In this document: piece by piece, positions 33,510 through 42,871 of the stretch | Layout of the letters: the number at the start of each line of letters is the position of its first letter | Numbering within the stretch: position 1 is the first letter of the stretch | Assembly: GCA_035304385.1 (NCBI GenBank) | Contig: DATGQD010000043.1 | Span: forward strand, 31,992-95,991 | Length of the DNA: 64,000 nt | Reading direction: 5' to 3' | From: ZC4RG29 sp035304385 | GTDB lineage: Bacteria; Bacteroidota; Bacteroidia; Cytophagales; Cyclobacteriaceae | The notes under the pieces: generated by a model | What the model was told of the DNA's origin: nothing | The model's database searches: none | Seen by the model: only the letters and a program-made list of their open reading frames with translations | Position numbers and translations under genes: made by a program

Positions 33510-35339
33510 TCAGGCCTTCGCCTTCAGCAGCGACTGATACGCTTCTTCGTAGTAGCTGATCAGGTTCAGCCAATCAAAAATACCTGAATTGTTTTCGACG
33601 TTGTTGCGTTGCATCATGCGTTCGCGTCGCGATTGCTGCAGGAAGCTGTACATGACTTCCATGAGCTGGTTTGCGGAATAATCAAATGTCCGCTTCCCAC
33701 GCTCGATAACATGAAGTCCGTAATCCTCATGTTGCGGCAAATGGTGAAGCAAGTAGTCTCCGAAACCTGACAGATCACTTGTAACAGCAGGAATTCCGCT
33801 GGCCATGCACTCCAACGGCGTGTAGCCCCACGGTTCGTAATAGCTCGGGAATATTCCCAGGTTGCATCCACGCACAAACTGGTTGTATTCCATTGCAAAC
33901 AACGGATTCGAGGAGTTGATGAAGTCCGGGTGGTAAACGACCTTGACTTTATCGTCCGCATGATTGAGCATATTCCTGCTCTTCAGAAACTGGAAGATGT
34001 CGTCATGGGTTTCGTCGACGAGTTGATGGGTGAGTACATCCGGGTTCTTTTTGCTTTTCCACGACTGAATGATACGACGGTACCTGAGCTTCCAGTAGTC
34101 ATCGACAAAGTCACTCAGGTTCGGCAGGCGATGGTCTTCGCGTATGGTACTTTCAAAGAAAAGACGTTTGCCAACCTGTTGCTCGATCGCCGTACACGTT
34201 TGTCGTATTTCCTCCATGACCGCGCGCGACTGCAATACTTCGGGTCTGATGTGCGTGAAGTCGCGCCGTGTAACAAAGAACATGACCACGGTCACGTCGG
34301 CTTTCTCTGCTTTGAGCCTGCGGTTTAAACGGTACAGCGCTTCCAGGGTGAGATCGAAGCCCTTGTTTTTATATTCATAACGTCCTGAAGTGAAAAAGTA
34401 CATCGTCTTATCCAGGTCGAACGAGTACGACTGGAAGAAATGCCCCATGACGAACTGGTGTATCTCATCTTTATAGGTCGCGTGGAGATTCTGAAATTCG
34501 AACAACGCCTCAAAGCGTTCGATGTTAAGACCGTTGGGCAGCACATACTCCGGGTTCCGTTTGAGCAGGTGCTTACATTCACGGGCTGTAACAGCGCTTA
34601 CTGTTGTCAGCAGATCGGCTTTGTTCGCACATGCAAACTCGATGCGTACCTCTGTTTCGATACCGAACTTCCGTGACTCTTCTTCCCACTTAAAGAACGG
34701 GAGGTGTGCGTAGAACATGGGCGAGTTAATGGCAAGGTGACGTCCCAGCTGCGTAGCGTGTGTGGTAAAGATGGTCTTGATCCGCATTTTTTCACGGCGG
34801 ATGTCCAGGATCGGCAAGCCCGCCATCCATTCATGGAAGTGCGCGATGACAGGGCGGTCAGGTTCGATCAGGGCGAGCAGTTCGTCAAGGAACATCTTAA
34901 CCTGAAATGCCAGGGAAACCACGTCGTCGATGAGTGGGTTGTTGGCCGGCATGCTGATCCCGTGGTTTTTCCACAACAGGTACTTCACCACGTTGAGCGT
35001 TTTGTTTTCAATAACGCGTGGGTTGAAGAGCACAACGCGTGGTCTGCCCGTGACGAGCCATTCAGCATAATGCACGTCGTAACCCTTTCCGCGAAGTCGC
35101 GATGCGGCCTGGCCAAAGACATCCGCGGCCTGATCGAGCGGCTCGAGTTCCGCCTGAATCCCGCGTCCGGTGTATGGTCCCAGCATACAGTAATTCGTGC
35201 CCCAGTTGTTGACCATGGCGGGGACCTTTGACCGCATTACGGTATAGATGCCACCCACCTGGTTACACACTTCCCAGGATACTTCGGTTAGGTATGCGGC
35301 AGGAAACTTTCGCGGTGATGCAGGTGTTCTTTTTGACAT
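33510..35339 (-). CDS. glycogen synthase, GT3 family
   Basis: 609 residues. The opening TEVSWEVCNQVGGIYTVMRSK (UDP-glucose site KVGGIY-like, here QVGGIYT) identifies GT3, the family of eukaryotic glycogen synthase, rather than bacterial GlgA (GT5). Further family motifs: HFHEWMAG, TTHATQLGR, NGLNIERF and the C-terminal FPSYYEPWGYTPLECMASG with the catalytic Glu. It elongates alpha-1,4-glucan from nucleotide sugar in the cytoplasm. Divergent from clpB; convergent with the DUF1080 gene 12 nt away. Confidence 0.93.
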   Translation of the reverse strand: MSKRTPASPRKFPAAYLTEVSWEVCNQVGGIYTVMRSKVPAMVNNWGTNYCMLGPYTGRGIQAELEPLDQAADVFGQAASRLRGKGYDVHYAEWLVTGRPRVVLFNPRVIENKTLNVVKYLLWKNHGISMPANNPLIDDVVSLAFQVKMFLDELLALIEPDRPVIAHFHEWMAGLPILDIRREKMRIKTIFTTHATQLGRHLAINSPMFYAHLPFFKWEEESRKFGIETEVRIEFACANKADLLTTVSAVTARECKHLLKRNPEYVLPNGLNIERFEALFEFQNLHATYKDEIHQFVMGHFFQSYSFDLDKTMYFFTSGRYEYKNKGFDLTLEALYRLNRRLKAEKADVTVVMFFVTRRDFTHIRPEVLQSRAVMEEIRQTCTAIEQQVGKRLFFESTIREDHRLPNLSDFVDDYWKLRYRRIIQSWKSKKNPDVLTHQLVDETHDDIFQFLKSRNMLNHADDKVKVVYHPDFINSSNPLFAMEYNQFVRGCNLGIFPSYYEPWGYTPLECMASGIPAVTSDLSGFGDYLLHHLPQHEDYGLHVIERGKRTFDYSANQLMEVMYSFLQQSRRERMMQRNNVENNSGIFDWLNLISYYEEAYQSLLKAKA

Positions 35340-35466
35340 TATTCAAGTCACATTGTCCGGAATCGCACGAAGTAAGCTATTAAATTAATGCCAAAATTTC
35401 TGAAAAAGTTGTTTCTGAGGGGATGGATTGGCTTTTGATTGAACCGGTGTCGGAGGAGTTGTATCC

Positions 35467-38079
35467 ATGAACTTTGAAAAATTTACAATCAAGTCGCAAG
35501 AGGCCCTGCAGAAGTCGGCAGAAATTGCCATGGGCCATCAGCATCAGGCCATCGAGCCTGCGCACTTGCTGAAAGCCGTCATCGAAACGGACGAGAACGT
35601 CATCTCCTACCTGTTTAAGAAACTCAGTATCAATAAAAATATTCTGGAGACGAAACTGGACGAGTTGCTGAGTTCTTTTCCCAAGGTAACCGGCCAGGCT
35701 TATCTCTCGTCAGCTACGAACGGCGTATTGCAGCAGGCAGAAAAAGAACTGCGCGAATTTAAGGATGAGTATATATCTATTGAGCACCTTTTGCTCGCGC
35801 TGCAGGCATCGCGCGACCAGGTAGCCACGATCATGAAAGACGTGGGCTTCAGTCGCCAGGGGCTTTTGGCTGCGGTAAAAGACTTGCGCGGAGGCGCATC
35901 GGTTACCGACCAGAATGCCGAGGCCAAGTACAAATCGCTCGAACGCTATTCGAAGAATCTGAACGAACTGGCGCGACAGGGAAAGATCGACCCGGTTATC
36001 GGACGCGATGATGAGATCCGGCGGGTGCTGCAGATCCTGGCGCGTCGGACGAAGAACAACCCGATCCTTTTGGGTGAACCGGGCGTGGGGAAGACTGCCA
36101 TCGTAGAAGGCCTTGCGCAGCGCATCGTCGACGGCGACGTTCCTGAAAATCTTAAGGACAAGACCATTGTATCGCTGGATATGGGGCTGCTTATCGCCGG
36201 CGCCAAGTACAAAGGCGAATTTGAAGAACGACTCAAGGCGGTGATCAAAGAAGTCACCGACTCGGACGGACAGATCATTCTTTTTATCGATGAAATCCAC
36301 ACGCTGATCGGAGCAGGTAGTGGCGGAGAAGGCGCAATGGACGCGGCCAACCTGTTAAAGCCTGCGCTTTCACGGGGCGAACTCCACGCGATCGGGGCTA
36401 CTACGCTCAAGGAATACCAGAAGTATATCGAGAAAGACAAGGCTCTGGAACGCAGATTCCAATCGGTAATGGTGGATGAACCTTCCGTTGAGGATGCCAT
36501 CTCTATACTTCGTGGTATAAAGGAGAAATACGAACTGCACCACGGCGTGCGTATTAAAGACGACGCGGTTATCGCTGCAGTGGAATTATCGAACCGGTAT
36601 ATATCGGATCGTTTCCTTCCCGATAAAGCGATCGACCTCATGGACGAAGCCGCTTCGAAGCTGCGGCTCGAAATGGATTCGCTGCCGGAAGAGCTCGATG
36701 AACTCAACCGGAAGATCATGCAGCTCGAGATCGAGCGCGAGGCGATCCGCAGAGAAAAGGATAAGGATAAAGAAGCGTTGCTCTCACGCGACATCGCCGA
36801 ATTAACCGAAAAGCGCAATTCGCTGAAGGCACGCTGGGAAAGCGAGAAGGAAGTGGTTCATGGCATCCAACGTCAGAAAGAAACCATAGACCGACTGAAA
36901 TTCGAGGCGGAACAGGCCGAAAAAGCGGGCGACTACGGGAAGGTCGCTGAAATCCGCTATGGCAAAATCGCGGAAGCGGAGAGAACCCTGAACGAACTCC
37001 AGGAGAAAATCAAGGAGACGCAGGGAGAGCACTCTTTGCTGAAGGAGGAAGTCGATAGCGAAGACATCGCGGAAGTGGTCGCCAAGTGGACCGGCATCCC
37101 CGTTACCCGGATGCTTCAGAGCGAGCGGGAAAAGCTGCTCAACCTGGAGGATGAACTCAGCAAGCGGGTGGCGGGTCAGGAAGAAGCGATCCGCGCCCTG
37201 TCTGACGCGGTCCGGCGCAGCCGTGCCGGGCTTCAAGACCCCAAGCGGCCGATCGGGTCGTTCATATTTATGGGTACCACCGGCGTCGGGAAGACCGAAC
37301 TTTCCAAAGCGCTCGCAGAATACTTGTTCAATGACGAGAACGCCATGGTCCGCATCGACATGAGCGAATACCAGGAAAGGCATTCCGTGAGCCGGCTGAT
37401 CGGTGCGCCCCCGGGTTACGTGGGCTACGATGAAGGAGGTCAGCTTACCGAGTCGGTACGGCGCAAGCCCTACGCAGTCATCCTCCTGGATGAGATCGAA
37501 AAAGCACACCCCGATGTGTTCAACATCCTGCTGCAGGTATTGGACGACGGACGGCTGACCGACAACAAGGGTCGCGTAGCGAACTTTAAGAATACGATCA
37601 TAATTATGACGACCAACATTGGGTCGAACATTATACAGGAAAACTTTGAACGGCTGACCGACGAAAACTACTTCCAGATCCTGGAAGACACGAAGGAAGA
37701 AGTGGTTAGCCTCTTGAAAAAGTCCGTGCGGCCTGAGTTTGTGAACCGGATCGACGAGATCATTATGTTCCGTCCGCTGAGCCAACGGGATATCAGGAAG
37801 ATCGTTGACATCCAGGTGAGCCTGATCCAGAAGCGCCTCGAAGAAAACGGGGTACGGATGGAAGTCTCCGACAACGCGAAAAACCGCCTGGCCACGCTCG
37901 GATTTGATCCGCAGTATGGCGCAAGACCCCTTAAGCGGGTATTGCAGCGCGAAATCCTCAATGAATTGTCGAAGAAGATTCTCTCGGGCGAAATTCAGCG
38001 TGATGCGGTGATCCTCGTCGATCTGCGCGACGAAGTCGAATTTGTTTTCGAGAACGTTGCAGACGCGGTGGTGGGTTAA
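35467..38079 (+). CDS. clpB: ATP-dependent disaggregase ClpB
   Basis: 870 residues, the full length of ClpB. Domains in order: Clp N-terminal domain (1-145), AAA-1 with Walker A GEPGVGKT (203-210) and IDEIHTLIGAG, the long coiled-coil middle domain (about 400-525) that separates ClpB from ClpA/C, AAA-2 with GTTGVGKT (603-610), and a C-terminal D2-small domain ending in an acidic tail. With DnaK it rescues aggregated protein. Upstream is a 127-nt divergent region shared with glycogen synthase. Two hairpins follow the stop. Confidence 0.97.
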   Translation: MNFEKFTIKSQEALQKSAEIAMGHQHQAIEPAHLLKAVIETDENVISYLFKKLSINKNILETKLDELLSSFPKVTGQAYLSSATNGVLQQAEKELREFKDEYISIEHLLLALQASRDQVATIMKDVGFSRQGLLAAVKDLRGGASVTDQNAEAKYKSLERYSKNLNELARQGKIDPVIGRDDEIRRVLQILARRTKNNPILLGEPGVGKTAIVEGLAQRIVDGDVPENLKDKTIVSLDMGLLIAGAKYKGEFEERLKAVIKEVTDSDGQIILFIDEIHTLIGAGSGGEGAMDAANLLKPALSRGELHAIGATTLKEYQKYIEKDKALERRFQSVMVDEPSVEDAISILRGIKEKYELHHGVRIKDDAVIAAVELSNRYISDRFLPDKAIDLMDEAASKLRLEMDSLPEELDELNRKIMQLEIEREAIRREKDKDKEALLSRDIAELTEKRNSLKARWESEKEVVHGIQRQKETIDRLKFEAEQAEKAGDYGKVAEIRYGKIAEAERTLNELQEKIKETQGEHSLLKEEVDSEDIAEVVAKWTGIPVTRMLQSEREKLLNLEDELSKRVAGQEEAIRALSDAVRRSRAGLQDPKRPIGSFIFMGTTGVGKTELSKALAEYLFNDENAMVRIDMSEYQERHSVSRLIGAPPGYVGYDEGGQLTESVRRKPYAVILLDEIEKAHPDVFNILLQVLDDGRLTDNKGRVANFKNTIIIMTTNIGSNIIQENFERLTDENYFQILEDTKEEVVSLLKKSVRPEFVNRIDEIIMFRPLSQRDIRKIVDIQVSLIQKRLEENGVRMEVSDNAKNRLATLGFDPQYGARPLKRVLQREILNELSKKILSGEIQRDAVILVDLRDEVEFVFENVADAVVG

Positions 38080-38162
38080 GAGAGAATTATTCTGAATAAT
38101 TTCCCCTCTCTGAAACCATCTGCATTACAACGCTGTTAAAGGTAGTAGGTTTAAGGATTGGT

Positions 38163-38207
38163 AAAACCCCGTTCCTCCCCGGAACGGGTGGTTGGTTTGA
38201 GGGGTTT
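38163..38207 (+). other. nested hairpin downstream of clpB
   Basis: CCCGTTCC/GGAACGGG (about 38168-38187) enclosed by AAACCCC (38164-38170) and GGGGTTT (38201-38207). It lies between the clpB stop and the terminator and is not itself followed by T. Could be a 3' stabilising structure or the second of two terminators. Confidence 0.45.
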
Positions 38208-38212
38208 GGTTT

Positions 38213-38256
38213 AAAACGCTCTCTCGATGCGGCTCCGCGCGAGAGGGCGTTTTTTC
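38213..38256 (+). terminator. intrinsic terminator after clpB
   Basis: Stem AAAACGCTCTCTCG with CGAGAGGGCGTTTT (14 pairs, one G-U) around a 13-nt loop, followed by TT and CTTTC. It separates clpB from the blaI operon. Confidence 0.88.
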
Positions 38257-38287
38257 TTTCACCACGTCCGCATTAGCCCATTTTTAT

Positions 38288-38305
38288 TTACGAATTTTTT
38301 CGTAA
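38288..38305. promoter_or_regulatory. BlaI-type operator 1
   Basis: Perfect inverted repeat TTACGAA-TTTT-TTCGTAA, upstream of the -33 box. Same arms and same 4-nt spacing as operator 2, 56 bp on. Inferred binding site for the BlaI-family repressor encoded next. Confidence 0.72.
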
Positions 38306-38310
38306 CATTC

Positions 38311-38341
38311 TTGCGCCGGTTCCGTTATTTCCTTTAGTTTG
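38311..38341 (+). promoter_or_regulatory. promoter of the blaI-blaR1 operon
   Basis: TTG at 38311-38313 and TAGTTTG at 38335-38341, 21 nt apart. It sits between the two operators, so the start point (about 38347) falls inside operator 2. Confidence 0.5.
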
Positions 38342-38343
38342 TC

Positions 38344-38361
38344 TTACGAACACATTCGTAA
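38344..38361. promoter_or_regulatory. BlaI-type operator 2
   Basis: Perfect inverted repeat TTACGAA-CACA-TTCGTAA just after the -7 box and 4 nt before the blaI start codon. Confidence 0.75.
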
Positions 38362-38365
38362 TAAA

Positions 38366-38749
38366 ATGAAGGAGAACATCAAGCCAACGGACAAGGAACT
38401 GGAAATTCTGCATGTTTTATGGGAAAAAGGCCCTGCCTCGGTGCGCCAGGTACACGAAGCGCTCGGGGGCGAAGCTGCCAATGGGTATACCACCATCCTG
38501 AAGCTGATGCAGATCATGCATGAAAAAGGGACGGTCACACGCCAAAAGCGGGGCAAACTTCATCTCTACAAAGCCGTGCATTCGGAAGAAGCCACGCGCC
38601 GGCAGATCCTCGATAAATTCATCGACAAAGTATTCAAGGGCTCTGCCGCGCAACTGGTGATCAGCGCGCTGGGCAACCAGAAGTCGTCACCGGAAGAACT
38701 GGATGCTATCAGGAAATATCTCGACCAACTCGAAGGAGGTGAACAATGA
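38366..38749 (+). CDS. BlaI/MecI-family transcriptional repressor
   Basis: 127 residues from ATG 38366, which follows directly on operator 2. Winged helix in the N-terminal 75 residues (PTDKELEILHVLWEKGPASVRQVHEAL, split: ELEILHVLWEKGPASVRQVH) with the recognition helix YTTILKLMQIMHEKG, then a helical dimerisation domain. In the known systems the repressor is removed by proteolysis when the sensor protease is triggered. It overlaps the sensor gene by 4 nt (ATGA). Confidence 0.93.
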   Translation: MKENIKPTDKELEILHVLWEKGPASVRQVHEALGGEAANGYTTILKLMQIMHEKGTVTRQKRGKLHLYKAVHSEEATRRQILDKFIDKVFKGSAAQLVISALGNQKSSPEELDAIRKYLDQLEGGEQ

Positions 38750-40713
38750 ATACGCTGTTTTCCATACTTGCGCATCCCCTGGCCGAAACGATCGGCTGGA
38801 CGCTCGTCCATTCCTTATGGCAGGGACTGGTAGTGGTTCTGCTCGCCAAATTCGCCCTCCATTATATCCCGGCTAATCGGCCCAATGCACGTTACGCTGT
38901 GGCGCTTTCGGGGCTGGCGTTGATTGTCGCAGGTGGGATCGTGACCGCATCGTTATTGCTTCCCGAACAACATGATGGTAGCGCAGTGCCCTCCTACTTC
39001 GCTTTTACCGCCGGTGCACCCACCCCTGAAGCACCCGCACCCGCGGCATTCATACAAGAAGCAGCCCGGCTTATTGAATCCGGTATGCCGCTGATCCTTA
39101 CCCTATGGATGGCCGGTGTGCTGTTGTTGAGTCTTCGCCTGGCGCTCGGCTGGACCTACATTACGCGTTTGCGCATGACGGCGTCTCCGGTAGCCGACGC
39201 ATGGCGCTCGCTTCTTGAAGACCTGAAGAAACAATTAGGACTTACCGCGGAGATCACCCTCGCGGAATCCAACCGCCTCACCACGCCAGCTGTTATCGGG
39301 ATCTTTAAGCCCGTCATCCTCGTACCGGTAGGAATGTTAACCGGGCTCTCGCAGCAGCAGGTAGAAGCTGTGCTTCTCCATGAACTCTCGCACATACGAC
39401 GTCACGATTTCCTGATCAATACCCTTCAATCGCTCGTGGAAATCCTGTATTTCTTCAACCCATTTGTGTGGATGCTTTCATCGGCGGCGCGTAATGAGCG
39501 AGAGTACTGTTGCGACGATCAGGTTGTCGACCGCTATCATCCCCGCGTGTATGCCGAAGCGCTGGCGTACCTCGAGACCGTACGGGTGAACAAGCCGGCG
39601 CTGGCGGTTTCCCTTACAGGCGAGACAAACAATCTTCTTTATCGCATTCAACGGTTTATGGAAAAGTCGAGACGCAATAACCCGGTGCCACAGTGGATGG
39701 CCCCGGTTGTGCTGGCAGTAGCCGGCATCATTAGCATGTCGTGGCTGACGATCGGCAGTGACCCGGCAAAGGACGAGGCCAGCAGGATGGCCCATACACA
39801 AGTGGCGCAATCCGTCGTGCTACCTGACACGATCGGTAATCCTTCGGAGAAGCGGGCGGTATGGTCGCGCAAGAAGACGGTTATCATCGGTGAGGACGGC
39901 GAGCCGCATGAGGAGATCGTGGAGTCTTTCGAAGGTGACGAAGCGCTAAGGGAATCGATGCAACAGAACTTCAGTCTAAACTTTGATTTTGACACGAATT
40001 GGGACCTGGATTCAGGCGCATTCGCGTGGCTGGACTCAAGCGACTTCACCTACGATTTCAAATTCGACTTTGACTCGATGGTAATGCCGGATGCCTTTCA
40101 CTTTGCTCCGCCCATTCCGCCCCTGGTCGACTCACTGCCCCCCTTTGATGGCGATGTAAGGGCGTTCAGGGAAGAATTCGAAACCATGTTCAAAGACAGG
40201 TTTTCCGATTTCTACGAAAAGCACCAGGAGGATCTTCAGAAAATGATGGACCGCCTGCAGGAAAAATTCGATGATGATACGTGGCAGGAAAATCTGGAAC
40301 GCCAGATGCAGGACATGCAGCTGCGACTACAGGAACTCATGAAAGAAATGAAGGGTTCGCAGCTTCAGGAACAAACGCTCCTCCACCAGGAAGCCCTTCG
40401 GGAATATGCGAGACAAATGCGAGACATGGATAGGACTGTTGCCTTGCAGAGCCGTGTCCACCACGAGCAGATGATGGCTGCGCACAAACAGATGCAGGCG
40501 GCCAACCATCAGATACAAGTCGTCAGGAAGAAGCACGAGGCGTTCAAGGATGCCCTCAAAAGTGAACTGATCCGGGACGGATATCTCGACAAGGATGAGC
40601 CGTTGCGTTCAATTCGCTGGACAAACGACGATATGGAGGTAAACGGCATGAAGGTTAAACCCAAGGACGCCAAAAAATACAGAAAACTCAACAAGAAGTT
40701 CCTGGGTGAGTGA
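38746..40713 (+). CDS. BlaR1-like M56 membrane metallopeptidase with long coiled-coil tail
   Basis: 655 residues. N-terminal membrane helices near residues 15-33, 41-61 and 108-130, then the M56 zinc protease site LLHELSHIRRHD (His212, Glu213, His216) with a further Glu in RNEREYCCDDQVV, then a helix at about 317-336. Instead of a penicillin-binding sensor domain, the last 315 residues are an Asp/Phe-rich linker (FNFDFDTNW-like), a Gln/Glu/Met-rich coiled coil (about 465-610) and a conserved-looking end, NDDMEVNGMKVKPKDAKKYRKL. The stimulus is therefore unknown and probably not a beta-lactam. Co-operonic with the BlaI-type repressor. Confidence 0.9.
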   Translation: MNTLFSILAHPLAETIGWTLVHSLWQGLVVVLLAKFALHYIPANRPNARYAVALSGLALIVAGGIVTASLLLPEQHDGSAVPSYFAFTAGAPTPEAPAPAAFIQEAARLIESGMPLILTLWMAGVLLLSLRLALGWTYITRLRMTASPVADAWRSLLEDLKKQLGLTAEITLAESNRLTTPAVIGIFKPVILVPVGMLTGLSQQQVEAVLLHELSHIRRHDFLINTLQSLVEILYFFNPFVWMLSSAARNEREYCCDDQVVDRYHPRVYAEALAYLETVRVNKPALAVSLTGETNNLLYRIQRFMEKSRRNNPVPQWMAPVVLAVAGIISMSWLTIGSDPAKDEASRMAHTQVAQSVVLPDTIGNPSEKRAVWSRKKTVIIGEDGEPHEEIVESFEGDEALRESMQQNFSLNFDFDTNWDLDSGAFAWLDSSDFTYDFKFDFDSMVMPDAFHFAPPIPPLVDSLPPFDGDVRAFREEFETMFKDRFSDFYEKHQEDLQKMMDRLQEKFDDDTWQENLERQMQDMQLRLQELMKEMKGSQLQEQTLLHQEALREYARQMRDMDRTVALQSRVHHEQMMAAHKQMQAANHQIQVVRKKHEAFKDALKSELIRDGYLDKDEPLRSIRWTNDDMEVNGMKVKPKDAKKYRKLNKKFLGE

Positions 40714-40733
40714 AGGGTCATACCCACAGTCGC

Positions 40734-41801
40734 TTACTTTCTCTTTACACCCAATCCCGGTTCATCGAGACACGACATTACACCGCCGGAAAGTTTGAAT
40801 CCACCGGTCACGATGTCGGTTGAAAGGTCGAAGCTACCATCAAGATCGATGTACCGGGTTTGGGCGCATGCAAACGCCGTATGCAGCGCCGCGGAGATGC
40901 TGATAATACTTTCATCGTTGCATCCCCAAAAAAGGTCGACACCAGCAGCCGTGGCGATGTCGGCAATCCTGAGGGCCTGTGATATGCCGCCGCACTTCAT
41001 CAACTTGATATTAAAGATGCCGGCAGCCCTCGAAGGTCCGAGTAACTGTAGCGCATCTTCAGGCATCAGCAACGATTCGTCTGCCGCGATCTTCTCCTTG
41101 ATTGAGCCGGGAAGCTTACGCATCTCCTCGATGGCGCGGGCCGGCAATGGTTGTTCTATGAGCTCGATGTCAAGCTGAAGTGTTTTGTGATAAAGGTCGA
41201 TGGTTTGTTCGACGGTGTAGCCTTGATTGGCATCGATCCGGATGAGGATATTTTTTCCAAACTCTTCACGAAGCTTGATGAGGCGTTCAACATCTTCTTC
41301 GAGATCCTTACCAAGTTTCACCTTGAGTATGGTAAACCCATTCTGGACATACTCGCGCGCTTCCTTGAGCGTCTCGTCAACACCTTTAATCCCGATCGTG
41401 ATCGATGTGGGCAGCGATTTGAATTTTTGTCCCAATACGCGCACGAGCGGCAATCCAAGAAATTGCGCGTAAGCGTCGTGAAGCGCTATATCAAATGCAG
41501 CGCGGGCCGCGGGATTTTTCGGGAGGCGTTCGACAAGTTCATCTGTAAGTTGTCGAATCTCCCGGATGTCGCGTCCTACCGGAAAGCTTCCATTCTCCTC
41601 CCTGATGGCTTCGAGACATGAGGCGTAACTTTCACCGGTGACGTACTCACTCGGGTTTCCCGCTCCCAGTCCCGTAATGCCGTTCTCGAGTGTGATTTCG
41701 ACAAAAACATTCCGAACCTCTTCGATCGATTTGAACGCGATTGTATACGGCCGGGTGTTACCCAGGTCCGCGTCCCAGGAAGACATTCCTGTAATCTTCA
41801 T
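40734..41801 (-). CDS. dipeptide epimerase / N-acetyl-D-glutamate racemase type (enolase superfamily)
   Basis: 355 residues, muconate-lactonising-enzyme subgroup. Acid/base lysines in ILKVKLG (KxK), metal acids in IRIDANQGY, IELIEQPL and IAADESL, and the second-base lysine in NIKLMKCGG. The Ala-Glu epimerase group has exactly these. Immediately upstream, overlapping 4 nt, is a DUF1611 protein; the pair matches DgcA (racemase acting on N-acetyl-D-glutamate) and DgcN. Classical L-Ala-D/L-Glu epimerase of murein recycling is the alternative. Confidence 0.85.
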   Translation of the reverse strand: MKITGMSSWDADLGNTRPYTIAFKSIEEVRNVFVEITLENGITGLGAGNPSEYVTGESYASCLEAIREENGSFPVGRDIREIRQLTDELVERLPKNPAARAAFDIALHDAYAQFLGLPLVRVLGQKFKSLPTSITIGIKGVDETLKEAREYVQNGFTILKVKLGKDLEEDVERLIKLREEFGKNILIRIDANQGYTVEQTIDLYHKTLQLDIELIEQPLPARAIEEMRKLPGSIKEKIAADESLLMPEDALQLLGPSRAAGIFNIKLMKCGGISQALRIADIATAAGVDLFWGCNDESIISISAALHTAFACAQTRYIDLDGSFDLSTDIVTGGFKLSGGVMSCLDEPGLGVKRK

Positions 41802-42871
41802 GTCACGTTTTTTGAGTGCACAATTAGTTTTTCCAGTACGGGCACGAGTGTCATCACACTGTCATCCAAAGGCAGAACGGCCGGGATGCCGAGTTCCTCC
41901 GAAGCACGGACACACCATTGGCGGGCCTCCGCTTCAGACAAACCGGAAGTATTCACCGTAATGGCCAGAACTTGCGCTCCGTACAAGGCGATCATTGTGA
42001 TAACATCTTTCAAGGGTGGTATTTGCGCAGGGTGGGTTTCACAGCCCTTGTATTTCTTTCGTGTGGGGTCATGTTGCAGGATGACACCATCGGCGGCGGC
42101 GGATACGATCCATTCCGCTCCGGCCGGTCCGCTTGGATTGGTCAGGGACGATTGTCCTTCAAGGAACATGATGTCGGGATTTCGCTCCCGATAACACCGG
42201 ACAACAGCATGTTCGAGTTCACCCGACACAAAATCATTCAAAGTCGAGTCGAAGATGAAGCCATACTCCGCACCCTGCATCCACCCGGTCTGCCCGGTGT
42301 ATATCATCTCAGCGGAATAACCACTTTGCTTCATTAGCTCGGTGAGAATGCGCGCCGTCGTGCGCTTGCCCAATGCACAGTCCGTGCCCAGCACTGCGAT
42401 CCTGGGGCTTTTCACTTCAGCAATTTCGCCCGTCCAGAAATGGAGGTCTCGTACCTTCTTTGGTTTTCGCACATCGATGATCTCAAGGCCTTTTTCACGA
42501 GCCAGGTCCGCAAGGTCGTCAATATCGCTGATGTATTCATGAAGGCCGTTGACTAAGCCCAGTCCTCCGAGCAGCGCCTCGCGTAGCTCCTGACGCAATT
42601 CAGCTGGAATCACACCGCCTTTTGTGGCAACACCGATAATGCAATAGCGCGCGTCGACGTTGCCTTGAGAAAAATAATCCTGCAGTGAGGCAAACACAGG
42701 GATGCCGCACGGTTTGCCTTCGACGACCTCGCCGGCATCGCGGCCTGCGGATACGGAATCGATGATCGCGCGGGTCCTAAAACGATCCGATCCACGAATC
42801 AGGCCGTGGGCTGTCTTGGCATGGTTCGTATGCAGATAGCCCCCGGTCAGCACGATTGCATTGCTTTTCAT
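41798..42871 (-). CDS. DUF1611 (DgcN-like) protein
   Basis: 357 residues from ATG 42869-42871. P-loop NTPase-like C-terminal domain: LGTDCALGKRTTARILTELM, the modified Walker A GTDCALGKRT, then GQTGWMQGAEYG and DIMFLEGQSSL. Its N-terminal Rossmann-like domain starts NAIVLTGGYLHTNHAKTAHGL. This family has been described as DgcN, the enzyme that N-acetylates D-glutamate before DgcA racemises it. The 4-nt overlap with the epimerase gene supports one pathway. I know of the function from family literature; nothing here tests it. Confidence 0.82.
   Translation of the reverse strand: MKSNAIVLTGGYLHTNHAKTAHGLIRGSDRFRTRAIIDSVSAGRDAGEVVEGKPCGIPVFASLQDYFSQGNVDARYCIIGVATKGGVIPAELRQELREALLGGLGLVNGLHEYISDIDDLADLAREKGLEIIDVRKPKKVRDLHFWTGEIAEVKSPRIAVLGTDCALGKRTTARILTELMKQSGYSAEMIYTGQTGWMQGAEYGFIFDSTLNDFVSGELEHAVVRCYRERNPDIMFLEGQSSLTNPSGPAGAEWIVSAAADGVILQHDPTRKKYKGCETHPAQIPPLKDVITMIALYGAQVLAITVNTSGLSEAEARQWCVRASEELGIPAVLPLDDSVMTLVPVLEKLIVHSKNVT

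Noticed and set aside
36802..37785. 327-residue antisense frame across clpB
   Set aside because: Same reason: mirrors clpB and has no homologue pattern of its own.
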